A DNA stretch of 64,000 nt from Lates calcarifer. Taxonomy: Eukaryota; Chordata; Actinopteri; Centropomidae. Below, piece by piece: positions 26,861 to 38,934 of the stretch. Position 1 is the first letter of the stretch. Each line of letters begins with the position of its first letter. The position numbers and the translations under genes are program-made. The notes under the pieces were generated by a model. The model was given only the letters and a program-made list of their open reading frames with translations. It ran no database searches and was not told the origin of the DNA. The DNA is taken from assembly GCF_001640805.2 (NCBI RefSeq), contig NC_066833.1, positions 17,616,553-17,680,552 on the forward strand, in the 5' to 3' direction.

Positions 26861-27960
26861 GAACAATACAGTAAATGTTAAAAGAGAAACTGGATGTCGT
26901 TTTCATCTGGTGGCGGCATCACAATATCTGGCTGCACTTTGCTGTAGCCAGTCATGCTTCCTTATCTTGTCCTGTTCTGCTTATCTGGCCTGTGTACAGA
27001 GTTGGGTCTGTAATGAGCGTCACGCCTACACCTCTCCCCATGTGGATGGACCGACCGCTGTCCCGCACATCCTTCCACACATACAATAGCAGGAGGGGGA
27101 GGTTGGGTGTGTTATGGTCTAATGTGCCACTCACACACACAAACACCTGTGTATCTCCCCTCCCATATGCCCACCACATGCACATGCGAAGCTGCAGCCG
27201 GGTGTTGTGGTCAAACATTGGACCCTGGTCCAGGTGGCAATGACAGATTTAGAGGATGTTGTGGACGGAGGTGGACAGAGGCCGGCCTGTGGAGGATATG
27301 TGTGACATGTAACATGCAGCGGTGGCGTGGAGTGATGACATCCTCTGTTTAATGAGCAGAGTTAACACGGCCCATGTTAAAGTGAGCTGTCTGCCGTGGA
27401 GAGCTGTAAATCTGCCTGCTATCACTGCTGTCCCACTAATACAGGAAGTATTATCTAATAAGAACAACTATGAGGACTAATTTCAATAGAGCTGATACCA
27501 CCCACGAGCAGTTTTCAAGCTTCTTGTGGAGGAAGATAACCCAGTTAGAAACTTTTATCACTTGAAAGCAAGTACAGAGTAAGTTTAGTGGGACAGGCAC
27601 TGACCAGACACTTCTCTCCCCTTGAGTTGTCTTATGTTGAGCTTAGTAAAATCAAACACGGTGCCAGACAAATCCCAGACGTCTGGTTGTTCTGCCCCAG
27701 CTGCCTTCGCTCTGCCACATTCCTGGGCCACTGCTGGAACTCTAAAGGACCTCTGTGTCAGTGCCCCCATTCTGGCCTGCCCCTCGGCCCTGATTTGTAG
27801 AGTGCTGGTGTCAAAGGGGACTACTTTGTAGATGGTGTGTTCTGCTTACCTGTTTCCCCACAGCAGAAGCAGTAAATGTCACCCCATGACACTCTCTGGA
27901 CTGTCTCACCCTGACCATTACAAGGCTCTGGGATAGATACACAAACACACCCAGAAAATC
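26860..27960. promoter_or_regulatory. Candidate cis-regulatory island cluster
   Basis: Two GC-richer blocks (about 26885-27470 and 27580-27930) separated by AT-rich sequence. Several overlapping frames on both strands are open only because of composition; none resembles a protein family. Regulatory role is inferred. Confidence 0.25.
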
Positions 27961-28049
27961 AAAAGTAAAATAGCTTGTTAACCAAACCTATCCATATATT
28001 TCTAACAAAAAATAAATAAATAAAAAAAACTCTTATGCCTGGATTGTAA

Positions 28050-29110
28050 AAGGCAGAGATAGCCACTTTTTGTGGATGTGGTGTCTGGCATTTGTCTTCA
28101 GCTGTAATGCAATTGTGTTTCAGAGTTTTCCTCCACTGAGCGGGGGGTAATTGCTGACTAGTCTTTTAACCTTATTAAATCATCCAGAGGCAGTGTTGGA
28201 GCGAAGATGGAGTTGATGATACTGCACCTCTTGTGCTTTTAGGAAAAGGAAAGATGCTGACTGCACTTCATCCAGGGGATTATACACTGAATTCAAGCAA
28301 AACTGCTAAAGCTAATTAGAGAGAAAAGGAAGTACTGTGACAATCACCATGGGATGAACCTCAGGCAGTGCTTTGGTCTTTTATTTTTTTCACCGTCTTT
28401 TTCACTTTTTTGTGCAAGTTAACTCGGCAGAGCCATTATTGTTACTGTTTTGGTTATTATTTTTACAACACGTTGCATTTGCTGTCATTAAAATTTATAC
28501 AGCCCCTCATGCATAACAATCGTCAGCTTTTATTACCATATATCCATTGACAGCCATTATTCTATCATTGTGATGTGTGTTCATAAAAACACACATACAC
28601 AGGTTCGATCGCTCATGGCCATTTCTCAGAGCCTGACATTCACAATATGGCTGCTGAAACTCCAAAGAGGTTTGGGTCTGAGCTTAATTAGATCCTGTGG
28701 AGCTAAATCAAATCAGTCTAAACGAGAGCAGAGAGCCAAACCCTCCCCATACAAACCTGTGTCTGTTGCCTGCTCCGTGTGATTGCTATCTCAACAGGAT
28801 TCTGCGTTTGGATGTTGAACCAGGGTTTCTTCAGAGCAAAGCCACCTCTCTATCTGTTCTTGTTCGCTTCTTCACCCTCTTCTCCTGCCGCTCATGCATC
28901 TTTTTCAGTAGTCAAGGAAAGAGGGAGTGAGAAGGATGGAGAGTTTTCGCCTCTTACTCCTCCCCCTGCTCACACTGCTTAACCTTGACAAGTCAATATG
29001 ATACAGACGCAATTTGCTTATCTCCTCCTGACATTACCACTGTTCTCCCTGCTGCGGGGGCATGGGGCCTGCTCCATTAGCATAGCTTACAAACACATCA
29101 CTCTCTCTCT
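28050..29110. promoter_or_regulatory. Candidate cis-regulatory island cluster
   Basis: Non-repetitive segments include gggggtaattgctgac (about 28143-28158), gagcttaattagatcc (about 28679-28694) and ctccattagcatagc near 29070, all homeodomain-type cores in GC-richer sequence. No coding potential is recognised. Confidence 0.35.
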
Positions 29111-29349
29111 CTGAGCAGCCACACTCATCTATGGATGCTTATAGTGTATAAGCTAGAACACAATCACAACATAATACCTTAAAAAAGCATTCTCTGCTTT
29201 TCTAATTGGGTCTCTTCTTGTGATATAATTTATATTCTTGACAGGAAACCAAACTGGTAAACTGATCCAGCAGTCTGACTGCATGACTAAGGTGACAAAG
29301 TCTTTTTCCTCATCAGTTTCTGGCTAACCCACAATCACACGACCACCCT

Positions 29350-30140
29350 ACTCCAGGGTGCACAGTCAAATGTGCTGTGCAGATATATACCTGTGTGTCA
29401 GGCCAGTGAACCGGGCCCCTCAGCATCTGGCGGGTCCTCCCTGGCCAGAGAAGCAGTCAGCTCCCTGGTCTGCAGCTGCAGGGTGGCTCCTACCCAGGTC
29501 CATTAGTCACCAGACCCTGGACACCTCTCGCTCATCCCACCACATAAGGTAGCGTAATTGATACCCATCAGCTGCGTCTATAATCTCCTTGGTGGGAAGC
29601 AGTGCGGGTGTGGGATGCGCACCTCATGTTTGGTTAAGAAGGTGCCGAGCGGGGTCCAGGACTCCAGGCCTGTCTCTTTGCCATCACTCCACTTGAAGGT
29701 GAGATGATTTAGGGGCCTGGGAGAAAGTTAATTTCTCTTGATCATTGTGTGCAACCTGGAGCCTTAATGGCGGGCGTAATTAATTCTGCTGATGTTAATC
29801 ACCAGGGCTGGTCCCCACAATTATCAGCCCTGTGCAGATGGGGCGCGGCGCAGACATGAAAAATTAGGAAAATGAATCTGTAATGGGGTGGCAGATCTAA
29901 TCTGCGTCAGAGAAAACAAAGTTAGGAAGAGCAAAGAGCCCCAGGATTCCAGGTGAAAGCCACCAATACCGACAAACCTGTGTGGCAGAGCTGAAAAATG
30001 TTGCCGTGTCCAAAGTGTTTGGTAATTACTGGGGCACTGAATTGTTCTATTGTTAATTCATCACTGTAGCAGAGGTTAAGTTCAACATCTCCTTCCTGGG
30101 CTATGGGTTGGAGAGGAGGGGAAGCAGTGGTAGTCACATG
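29350..30140. promoter_or_regulatory. Strong candidate conserved enhancer block
   Basis: About 800 bp free of repeats, GC-richer than the flanks, with dense AT-rich homeodomain-type cores set in unique sequence: TAATTAATT (29777-29785), gatgttaatcacc just after it, gcgtaattgatacc near 29550, and cagatctaatctgcg near 29890. This texture, and the position in a desert next to hnrnpa3, is what conserved developmental enhancers look like. No alignment could be made. Confidence 0.45.
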
Positions 30141-30369
30141 CTTCTGGAGTCACTGTAAGGTTAATCAGGTTCCACTCTCAGTTGTGTGGGCTTTGCAATC
30201 AACCTCCGGAGGAGGAAAAATGAAGAACACACCATGAATGATTGAATGACAGATGAATGAATGATGCTCACTGCTGTCCTGTCCACATTTGTACAGGCTC
30301 TAATATTCACTGTATGTAGGCTAACATACATGTGGAGATGTGAACACAAACACTAGCCTAAATGAGTCT

Positions 30370-30404
30370 GCACACACACACACACACACACACGCACACA
30401 CACT
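30370..30404. repeat. (CA)n microsatellite
   Basis: A CA run with a single CG interruption. Confidence 0.9.
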
Positions 30405-31430
30405 TGATTGTTTCAATCATGGGTTCTACTGATGGAAGAATTACTAAAGCATTAGTGGTCAAAGGACAGATACTCCCAGAGGACGTTTCCTCTGCCAACG
30501 TCAAACAAAATTAAGCAAAATACAACTGATTAATTGAAATTGCAGAGAAGCCATTTTTCAAGCCCTTACTTGGCTCTGGCAGTTGGGCATGCCGTCATTC
30601 CTATTTGGTCTGCTTAATTAGTCTTCTACCTATTTTGTCTTTAATAAGGCATGCCATAGGTTCTTAGAAAATCTAGGAGGTTAGAATGAATCATTATTCA
30701 TCATCACTGTTGTTAGAATGGTGAAAACCGAGCAATAGACTGAACTGCTGGCTATGATTTAGTTAAAGTGTATTATTAATGAGTTGAATAACTAGCTCTG
30801 TTATGTTGTTGTTATACAAACGGTGCTCTCCTTGAATATCAACCCAATTTAAATATCACACTTAATGGTAAGTAGGAGCAAATCTAATGGACTGCCTCAT
30901 GATTTGAGTGATGTTATATGTTTTCTCTGGTGTAATTTATGTGCAGCAGATATCTTTAAAACAGTGAAACCACCCACCTCTGGATTGTCAAGGTATTTAG
31001 TAGTAATTATAGCTGTGATCAATACACACACATTGACAAAACTACACTTAAAGTTTTTTTCCAATATACATCAAAGGTCAAAGGCTCATTTTCTTGTAAT
31101 TACTCACAAGAGGGCAAATGCAATTCTTGAGGTGAACCTCAACAAACAATAATAGATGGACCAGCTGGCTGTTCATTGTTCTGTGGTCAGATGTTCCACA
31201 ACAGCGGTGACCAGGTGTTTACACAGGGCACAGCCACACAGCCTCACCGCAAAGGGAAGGACATAAACAGCATTTAAAGGAACCATGCAAAGGTCTCAGA
31301 TAAAAGAAAAGTCACCTATGCGGTACCAGAAACACATATGATCCATCCTGAGACAAATGCTGAATTTTCAACTGGAAAACCTGCTGTCCTTGAAGTGCTC
31401 GGAAAATTCCTCTACGTACAGTTTTTGTGA
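30405..31430. other. Gene-free AT-rich stretch
   Basis: No exon or repeat family is recognised. Some ATTA-rich words occur (for example ttgattgtttcaatcat near 30404, an imperfect palindrome), but nothing is dense enough to call. Confidence 0.4.
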
Positions 31431-31740
31431 GTGCACATCCTGAATTCCTTGGAGAGGGCGCAGTGATGGAGATTAGTAAAGTCATAATTCCGGGGGATTA
31501 TATGCTAATGTACTCTTGCCTGTTTGTGTGAGAAGATTGCATTGTGGTTATTAGTGTGACACCAGAGCTCAGAGATGCTACTTGGCAAACGTCCTCATCG
31601 CCTCTCAGATGCCCTCCAAGGATTTACATTTTTATTACAACACAAGAGGGAAACCAAAGTGATATAACAGCACACACACACGGACCAAACGCCCTCAACT
31701 TGAAACATTTAATTGAAAGCATTCAAATGTGATTCATTGA
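31431..31740. promoter_or_regulatory. Candidate cis-regulatory block with CTCF-like core
   Basis: Unique sequence with AGAGGGCGC inside a partial CTCF match (31448-31461 forward, 11 of 14 positions) followed by gattatatgctaatgt and ggttattagtgtgac. The CTCF match alone is weak. Confidence 0.35.
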
Positions 31741-31839
31741 ACAATTACACCCTCATTCTACAAGCACACACTGCAATTGTTTTGCCTATACTGGGCTCTC
31801 CTCCCCTTCCCTCATCCTCTTGCTAACACTCCCACTCCC

Positions 31840-32475
31840 TTTAAATTAGAAATCGGACTGGCCTTTGTAGGAGACACTGAGGGAGAATCAATAGGTGCAT
31901 TAATTACAGCAATTCATTACCCAAATAAACATGGGTCTCAACCTTTGCTGGATACAAATTCGGGGGACGTTAAGTGTTTGGCTAGAGACAAAGGCCTGGA
32001 CCGGGAATCCCTATTGCATTAATCTGTGGGATCAAACTCCGCTGAGTGCCAGGGCTCCTCCTGGGAGTGTCCAGCCTGGGATCAATCCCCACGCACAGGC
32101 AGTGAGTTATGGCTACCGAATACAAAGGTGGTCATGTGACATGGCACCAACACCACTCTGCTGTTGCTGTGGTGTTTTTTTTTCCTCACACTCTCTCTCT
32201 CTTTCTCTCTGGCATTTAATGGGAGTCCTGCTGGCCCACAATGCAGTGGGCTAACAGGGCAGGCTCCTGCTCCCCAGATCCCCAGTGTCCCTGCCCATTC
32301 CGGGGTCTGGTCTGCATATAGGGCCGCAGAGACTCCTGAAGGCTTCTGGCAGAGGACGAAGGTAAAGGACACCCCTCTCCCTTACTGTCACTTGTACAGC
32401 GAGTGCCTATTTGTGAATTATATCTCCAACGGTGGCCATAATAAAACATGATAATGATGGATCACACCGATAAAT
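31840..32475. promoter_or_regulatory. Strong candidate conserved enhancer block
   Basis: A long unique block with ATTAATTA (31899-31906), caattcattaccc, attgcattaatctg (about 32013-32026) and a posterior-HOX-type CCATAATAAAAC (32436-32446). A CT tract near 32190-32215 interrupts it. Reading frames here are not protein-like. Regulatory role is inferred from texture and location. Confidence 0.45.
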
Positions 32476-34045
32476 TACTGTTGAGTGGATTGTTAGGTCA
32501 GATGTGTTAGTGTGTGTGTGAGCTGCAGAGAGTGTGTGATAGCCCTGAGCACCCAGGAAAGTATGAACTGCCCCCCCAGCAAAGTAAACACTCACATGGG
32601 CAAATAAAGCACACAAATGCAAACATACTGAGATTTTACACAACAAACTGTTTGCTTTTGAATAAAAAACACCTGCATCTAAAACTCACCATGTATTTCA
32701 GTTGTAGGTCTTTTATACCTTGAAAAGAGAATATATGTTACCCATGCATTTCCACAAGTTCCTTCATATTTTTGTTAAGAGCATGCTTCAGACATCCATG
32801 CTTTTATGTAAGCTTGCCATCTCCCATGTCCACATTTTGACACATTTTCTTTTACAGCTGCACATTCTCTAGAAATGTTGCTATTTCTTGCCAACAACAG
32901 CAAAGGCCTTGTAACCTAAGCTATGGTAAATACGGCTTTTGTACCTCATAATATTCAACAGAAGTAGTTGAATATTAATAGAAGTAGCTCATTACAGAAT
33001 AGTCTTTCACAATATAAGGTATGCTGGCAAACTGTTGAAGATGTTGTACATGGTCAAGTGAAGGTAGTTTTACTTATCTTGCTCAAACTCCTTGACAAGC
33101 TGTACAACATACAACACCCTCTATCTGCTTGAATAAGGAGAAACTAAGGAAAAAACAGGGAAACCTCAGGAAGGGAAACAGAGGACAGATCTCTCTTCCA
33201 GAACAAACACACATGAATAAATGTTGTTTATAGACCAGACAGAATAACACAAAATGGAGAGACTGAATGACAGCTTCAGCTTAAAAAAAAAAAAACAACA
33301 TCTGTGAAAAGATGCATCAGAAAAAACATCAAGCAACTACTGATCTGATCAATCTCTAAAAATAGCACACTAAATATGATAAAATTCGACTGTAAGAACA
33401 TGGAGGAATTTAGTTGCTGATGAAGATTAATAATGTATAAAAACTGAAGCAAATGCCCTAAAAGATAATAGGAGCCCTACAGGATTGAGAAGGATGAGTA
33501 TTCCTCTGCAGCAGACTTCATGGACTTGACCCAGCAAATCACAGTGAGCACATCTGGGCCTAAAATGTTACAGATGTTGTTCTTGTCTCCTTTTGCCATC
33601 ATAAATACTGGCCCAGTTTATCAAGGCTGGGTACACTTTGATAATGAACTCATGCCAGATGAACTCACAGAGTACACGGTTTTGGGCTCATATGACCTGC
33701 TTCTTTAATGTGGACTGACATTTCATTGGCCCAAAATTTTCAGCAACCCTGAGACGATACCTGACCTGACCCACTTTTCATCTACTCTGTGGCTGTCCTC
33801 TTAGCACAGAACTTTAGGAACTCTAAGGTCATATTTGTGCTCTTTGTGGTGATAAATTCAGTTCTTTGGTACCACAATTATTCACACAAATGTAAGCTTG
33901 TGAATAATTAGGCTTTAGTAGTTTTCACTCGTTGTTGAATACCTGAACACTGTTAAAGCTTTAAACCATCCACTTACACTTTTAACACTTAAAGCTAAAA
34001 GGTGATTAGTTTTTCATAAAAGTCCATTTGAGTTGGCCACCATCC
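32476..34045. other. Gene-free AT-rich stretch
   Basis: No gene is recognised. A poly-A run lies at about 33283-33294. The rest is unremarkable AT-rich sequence. Confidence 0.45.
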
Positions 34046-34420
34046 AGAAGTGTTACTAATTAAAAATCAATCTGTGGGCCATTAGCTCGAAGGTGTGTGC
34101 CAAGGTTGTGTGTATCAGAGGATCATTTGTAATGAGGCTAGCTTTGGATCTGGGAGAGAGAGAGAAGGAGGGATGGGAGTGAGGGGAGGTACAGATCTGA
34201 GATAATCTGGGGACCTGCTGTTGCTCAACTTAACAATTGATACTATGTGTAAAGATGCTGAACTTGTAGTCTTCACTAATTGATCCACTTACCCTCATCG
34301 GGAGAAAGCAGAGAAATAAATGTAGGTGTTCATTGCATGCGAGAGACTCCATAGATAACTATTAAAGCTGGATTTGTTGCCCTGATTCTGATGGCTACGG
34401 AAGGGATTGCAGAGCAGGAA
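34046..34420. promoter_or_regulatory. Candidate cis-regulatory block
   Basis: Unique sequence containing aattaaaaatcaatctg, catttgtaatgaggctagc and cactaattgatccac, plus a purine-rich GAGA tract (about 34150-34190). Inferred role only. Confidence 0.35.
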
Positions 34421-36470
34421 GGCATTTGTCTGCTTTAGCAGGAGTGGTGTTAGATGTTTATGTGATAAATGTTAGCTAACTCAGACCAGCACCTTGGGAG
34501 CAGCAACCTGGAGCCCAGGACTCTGGAACTTATTAAAGTTGCAGGGGTGTATTTCATAGCACCTCTCTAAAATCTGCCCAATTATAGAGGTGTAGCTGGT
34601 ACTGATGCCTACCAATTTGGCCCCTTAGTCAGAACTGTAAAGCATCACCACTTTCGCCAAAGTGGACAGGACAACAGCGCTGTTAACCACATTTATACTG
34701 AAAAAATGTTTTAGCAGAACCAATAACACAAATGGGTTTGCGGAATATGAGCCCTGCTTTTATGTCATATTATGTCAAATAAAAAGGGTCTACACATATA
34801 TGTTGGTGGCCAATTTCTATCCCCTCATTGTTCTTTATGGTAGAGCAGTGGCTAATGTGGCATAAAACTCTGCCCTTTTGATTGTATATTGTAGTAAAAA
34901 GAGGCCTGGACTGTATTATAGGAATAATTGTTGAAAGTACTTTGAAGGTGGTTGGTTTAACTGCTCTTTACATTTATACACATGGTGCTTTGGGAGTGTT
35001 TCAAAGGCTCAGTATGTCCCAGGATTAGGTTGCACCAGCTACGTATAAATCCATAGCTAAGTTTATGCTATGAATTCCTGCTTAACTTCTTAATAACCAC
35101 TAGCTAGTTTGATTTACTAAACCAGGTTGTATCATTTAAACTTAATGCATTTCTTAGCTGGAAAAAAAAATTACTAATGTGTAAATTAGCTGCTGGGAAA
35201 CATCTTAAGACCCATCCATTAAATAGCAAGTAACAGTGATAAACAGCAATTTACTGTTGTATTGCACACTGTAAAATAACTTTCAGAAATACCTGCAGAG
35301 AGATATAGCCTAAGTGTATAGTACAATATGTAATACATACCAATTTCTAAATGTAGGTATCAATCTGTTGTGCTAGTTTTCTTTTGTTCAGAGTGAGAGG
35401 AAAATATCTGATTAACCTAATGTAATTATTTGGACATTAAGTCCAAGGTTTTAGGTGTGTTGTGTTATTCATTTCACAAAAATAGTATGTGGTCAAGTTT
35501 GTGGGCAGATACATCGATCATAATCAATATTTCTTCCTTTACTCCTCTGCCTAAAAAGGTTATTTTATGAAGCTAATGTTAGCTTTGTCTGCTGTTTCAG
35601 CTAACTACACAACACCTGGAAGTTACCGGGCACAAATATTTAGAGACAACTAATCTCTAAGAACTAATTTGTGTGGTGCAACTAAATATCATAACAAGGC
35701 TTCCTTTTAACCGAAGAACAGCTGGAGAAGAGGAAAGTATCCTTGAGAGGAATTTGAAGAAATACAGTTTTTAATATATGTTTGAGTGTGCATTTGCATG
35801 TGGCTGCCAGGCAAAGAGAGAGAGTGATGGAGCAAAAAAAAGGAGATAGATTGTAGGGAGAGTAGAGATCGAGAGAGAGAGAAAGAGAGCGAGCTGTTGC
35901 GTGCTTTTGATAATACATGAGTCTTGAGAGCGATCTGTGGCTGCTGTGACAGAGGAAGCTCAAGGAGAGCTCAATAACAGAGCTGTCAATGTATTCCCTA
36001 TTTGAGTGTATTTTTAGTGCAGGCATCATGGGCCTCATGCATATTTCAATAGATCTTTTGTATATTAGGTGCGAGAGAACACACAAACTGGAGTGAGGAC
36101 TAGCACAACATGACTCCAAGAAATATGGGCTTGATTCTTAGATTTGACAGAACAGCTCAGAGTGGCCCTAGATAGGTTGGGTTTGACTTTCAGTGGATGG
36201 GGTAGGAACACCTTCATTGATTGCATTTTGAGACAACAAAGAGATGACATTGAACCTACTATGAGGAATGAAACAAAAAAGATGTACAACATATTAAACT
36301 TGCAGCGCCAGAAAATGTGTAATAACACCATACCAAACAGAAGAAAATTAATAGATCTCCTGGCAGGCAGACAGACAGACTCACATGCGCATACACACCA
36401 GTGGCTGGTTATGTGATAAAGATTTTTAGTTTCAAGCTGCTTTCTAGATTAGATTCTCAAGGTTTGCACG
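34421..36470. other. Gene-free stretch with GA-rich simple repeats
   Basis: No exon is recognised. GA-rich tracts lie at about 35810-35895; the 145-codon minus-strand frame over them is low-complexity and not a credible protein. Confidence 0.45.
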
Positions 36471-36479
36471 CAACTGGGA

Positions 36480-37210
36480 TGAATTCTAATCAGTGCCGTC
36501 GCACATCACATTTGAGATATATCATCACAGAGTTGTAGATTATGTCATATAATGGTTCAATTTTTCCTGTCCGATTAAATCAAAGTTTATGAAGCTGTCA
36601 TTGCTTTGCTGATGATGGGGCCGTAATTTTGCAGCAATGTGTGTATTTGGTGACATCAGGGAGGGAAGGTAAGAGTGCCCCCCTCCCCCCTTCCCCTGGA
36701 TGTTGTGGCTGACAACCCACAGCACCTCCGTGACCGCGGTCCAGTTCACAGCCCTGACAACAGCAGCAGGCAGACGTTCAGATTCCACACAAGAGCTTTG
36801 GGAAGATCAGACAGGCAGTTTTTCCATTACATCGAGGTCTTGGAATTTACTCTTGATGATAGCTGGATTCTATTAAAGAGGCAGTCTCTGTTGCCTTTGA
36901 GGCTTTACTTTAATATGCATACATCACATTATGGCAAATGTATTCTATAATCGATTTCTGTGATGAGACAAGTGGCTGACATGTCCCAGGTCTGCGCAAT
37001 GTAAAAGAGACAGCTCTATCTTCTGTAGCACAAATGTCTCCCATAGAAGATAGAGGAAAATGTGGCCACAGTGAGCCCCGCAGGGTTAAACATCCTCAGA
37101 TGTCACACAGTGTTACTTCACACTGTGGATTGCACTACAGAGCACTGCCAGGAGAGGGAGTTTTTCTTGTCAAGAATGTGATTGGCTCCATTGAGGCAGT
37201 CGTGCATTAT
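36480..37210. promoter_or_regulatory. Candidate cis-regulatory block
   Basis: Unique sequence with gattaaatcaaagttta (LEF/TCF- and homeodomain-like, about 36572-36588), ggggccgtaattttgc and caggatgttgtgg-type words, bordering a C-rich run (36678-36695). No coding content is recognised. Confidence 0.35.
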
Positions 37211-37439
37211 TCTTGAGTTACTTCATGTCTGTCCAGCAAAAATTCTGTTTGCATGAAACATCTGCAGCAAAAACAGACTTCAATATTCAGGGTTCAACAG
37301 CTGGTCCCAACTTCAGTTAAGCTTAAAGAAACATTGTGCTAAACCACCTTCAAGTACTCAATACTATACTATGTGTGTGATGTATTTTGTGTTTGAGTTC
37401 TAGTTTCACACCTCATCTGTTGAATAGATATGATAACTA

Positions 37440-37650
37440 AACTACCTCCAAGCAGTGCTCGTCTGTTTTGAGTTTGAGGTCGGTGGCTTTCCTCCTGATA
37501 CCTGACATGCATGTCTTTTTCTCTGAGAGGAAACCGCAGAGAAAACCCACATGAATATGAGAGGAACATACAAACTCCACACATACAGTACAAGGGACTG
37601 TGGTCAATATTTAAACCCAGTGCTAACCACTGAATGCCAATTGTCCATAT
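37440..37650 (-). mobile_element. DANA/V-SINE-like tRNA-derived SINE, degraded
   Basis: On the minus strand a tRNA-like head (gtggttagcactg near 37630, degenerate B-box gggtttaaat) is followed by ggagtttgtatgttcctct, catgtgggttttctctg, ggtttcctctc and agacatgcatgtcagg. This is the order of the conserved central domain of teleost V-SINEs. The copy is diverged and its 3' tail is not recognisable. Confidence 0.65.
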
Positions 37651-38279
37651 AACATTTCTATAAAGATTGTGAAGATATATTTTCTCTCTTCTGGTTGGCA
37701 CATGAAAACATTTGACTTGAATATGACTCACCTTGAAGCCAGTAGAGCTTACTGAGAATAATTACATGATTGAGATGCTCATGTGTGTGAAATTTAAAGC
37801 CAGAGTAAAATTCTAAATTTACCACCCCTACTCTTTTAAAATGCTCTTACATTACTTAACAACTTAGCCCTGTCATTATTTTCAAAGGAGACTCTACAAG
37901 CCAAGGCTGCTCCACTATCAGCATTTATTCTTAACTCGCCCAGTGCAAGCGAGGACATAAATACACTGTGCAAGTAAAAGTATGTTGTGATGTAAGACCC
38001 ATGCTGACATACACTGAAAGCTCTTATAATTCATTATGTGAAGATGCTATTTGTGAGGCATTTTAAATCTCATGTGTGTCAGCTGCAGTGATAAACACTG
38101 CCTACTGAAGAGTAAATGAGCAGAAAGAGAAAACAGTTTGAAATAACATAAGTGGAGGATGAATGTGATGAGATGATGATTAAATTAAAGAAGGATTTAT
38201 TTTAAGGGGACTAGAAAGGACAGATCCTGTGTTGAGGCTGCTGCCTTACTTAGAGGTGTAATTACACAGAGAATACCAA
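37651..38279. other. Gene-free AT-rich stretch
   Basis: Nothing beyond unremarkable AT-rich sequence is seen between the SINE and the regulatory block at 38280. Confidence 0.45.
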
Positions 38280-38660
38280 AGTCAAAATATCCCTACACCA
38301 TTGGAAATCTATTGTGTCTATGGATTGGCCTAGAACTTTCAAGGTGCTCTAACGAGAGGGAGAGGAGCGGTCACATTGATGGCACAGGGGGCATCACATT
38401 TCCATTATTGACTGCTACAGATATTGCACTGTAGCTGTGTGTAAATTGGTTCCTGAGGGGTTTTCAGCTCTCTGAGCTGGGGCGAAGTGTGCAGGTTCAC
38501 CCCCACCCCCATCCTCTGTAAATCGTAGTGGCGGATCGCTTCCAGTCCCTCTCTGGCGCCGGGCCCCCTCCTCTGATCAATACCTAATTCCAGCCTGTGC
38601 AATCAGCCGCCGTTGCCTAGGCAACACTGATGTCACACAAGTTGAGTGGTCGCTGTTTCA
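38280..38660. promoter_or_regulatory. Candidate regulatory block with a palindromic X-box
   Basis: GC-richer unique sequence that includes a perfect RFX palindrome at 38612-38625, cacatttccattattgac near 38395 and ctgatcaatacctaattcc near 38572. No gene is recognised within it, so an enhancer is more likely than a promoter, but a non-coding transcript start is possible. Confidence 0.45.
38612..38625. promoter_or_regulatory. RFX-type X-box palindrome
   Basis: GTTGCCTAGGCAAC is a perfect 14-base palindrome and a full match to the X-box (GTNRCC N0-3 RGYAAC) bound by RFX factors, which control ciliary and neural genes. No ciliary gene is visible nearby. Confidence 0.6.
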
Positions 38661-38913
38661 ACAAATCATTTCCTTTAAGCAAACGTAATTGAGTATTTGT
38701 ACAGTAGGCTGTCAACTGAGACTATTTACATCAAGCCTGAACCTGCAGGACATTAGTTATGCCTGTTCTCTGAGGGAAGAGCTCACCAGACCTGGTGACC
38801 TTACAAAGTAGCCAGGAGGAGGTAACTATGGCAACACAGGCTACTTTGGAGCACTGTAACTCCAGAGAGGATCAGGGTCACAGCAGTACAAGGGATGGGA
38901 TGGGATGGGGCTG

Positions 38914-38934
38914 TTTTTTTTTTTTTTTTTTTTT
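38914..38934. repeat. Poly-T run (21 bases)
   Basis: It is preceded by a GGGAT-repeated stretch (about 38891-38910) and followed by GGGGAGGGG. It may be the tail of a degraded minus-strand retroelement or simple homopolymer expansion. Confidence 0.8.

Noticed and set aside
28601..28612. GGTTCGATCGCT resembling a tRNA B-box
   Set aside because: No A-box at the right distance, no cloverleaf.
33415..33450. TGATGAA and CTGA words like C/D snoRNA boxes
   Set aside because: Boxes too close and no terminal stem.
35682..36119. 145-codon minus-strand frame
   Set aside because: Serine/leucine low-complexity product of a GA-repeat tract.
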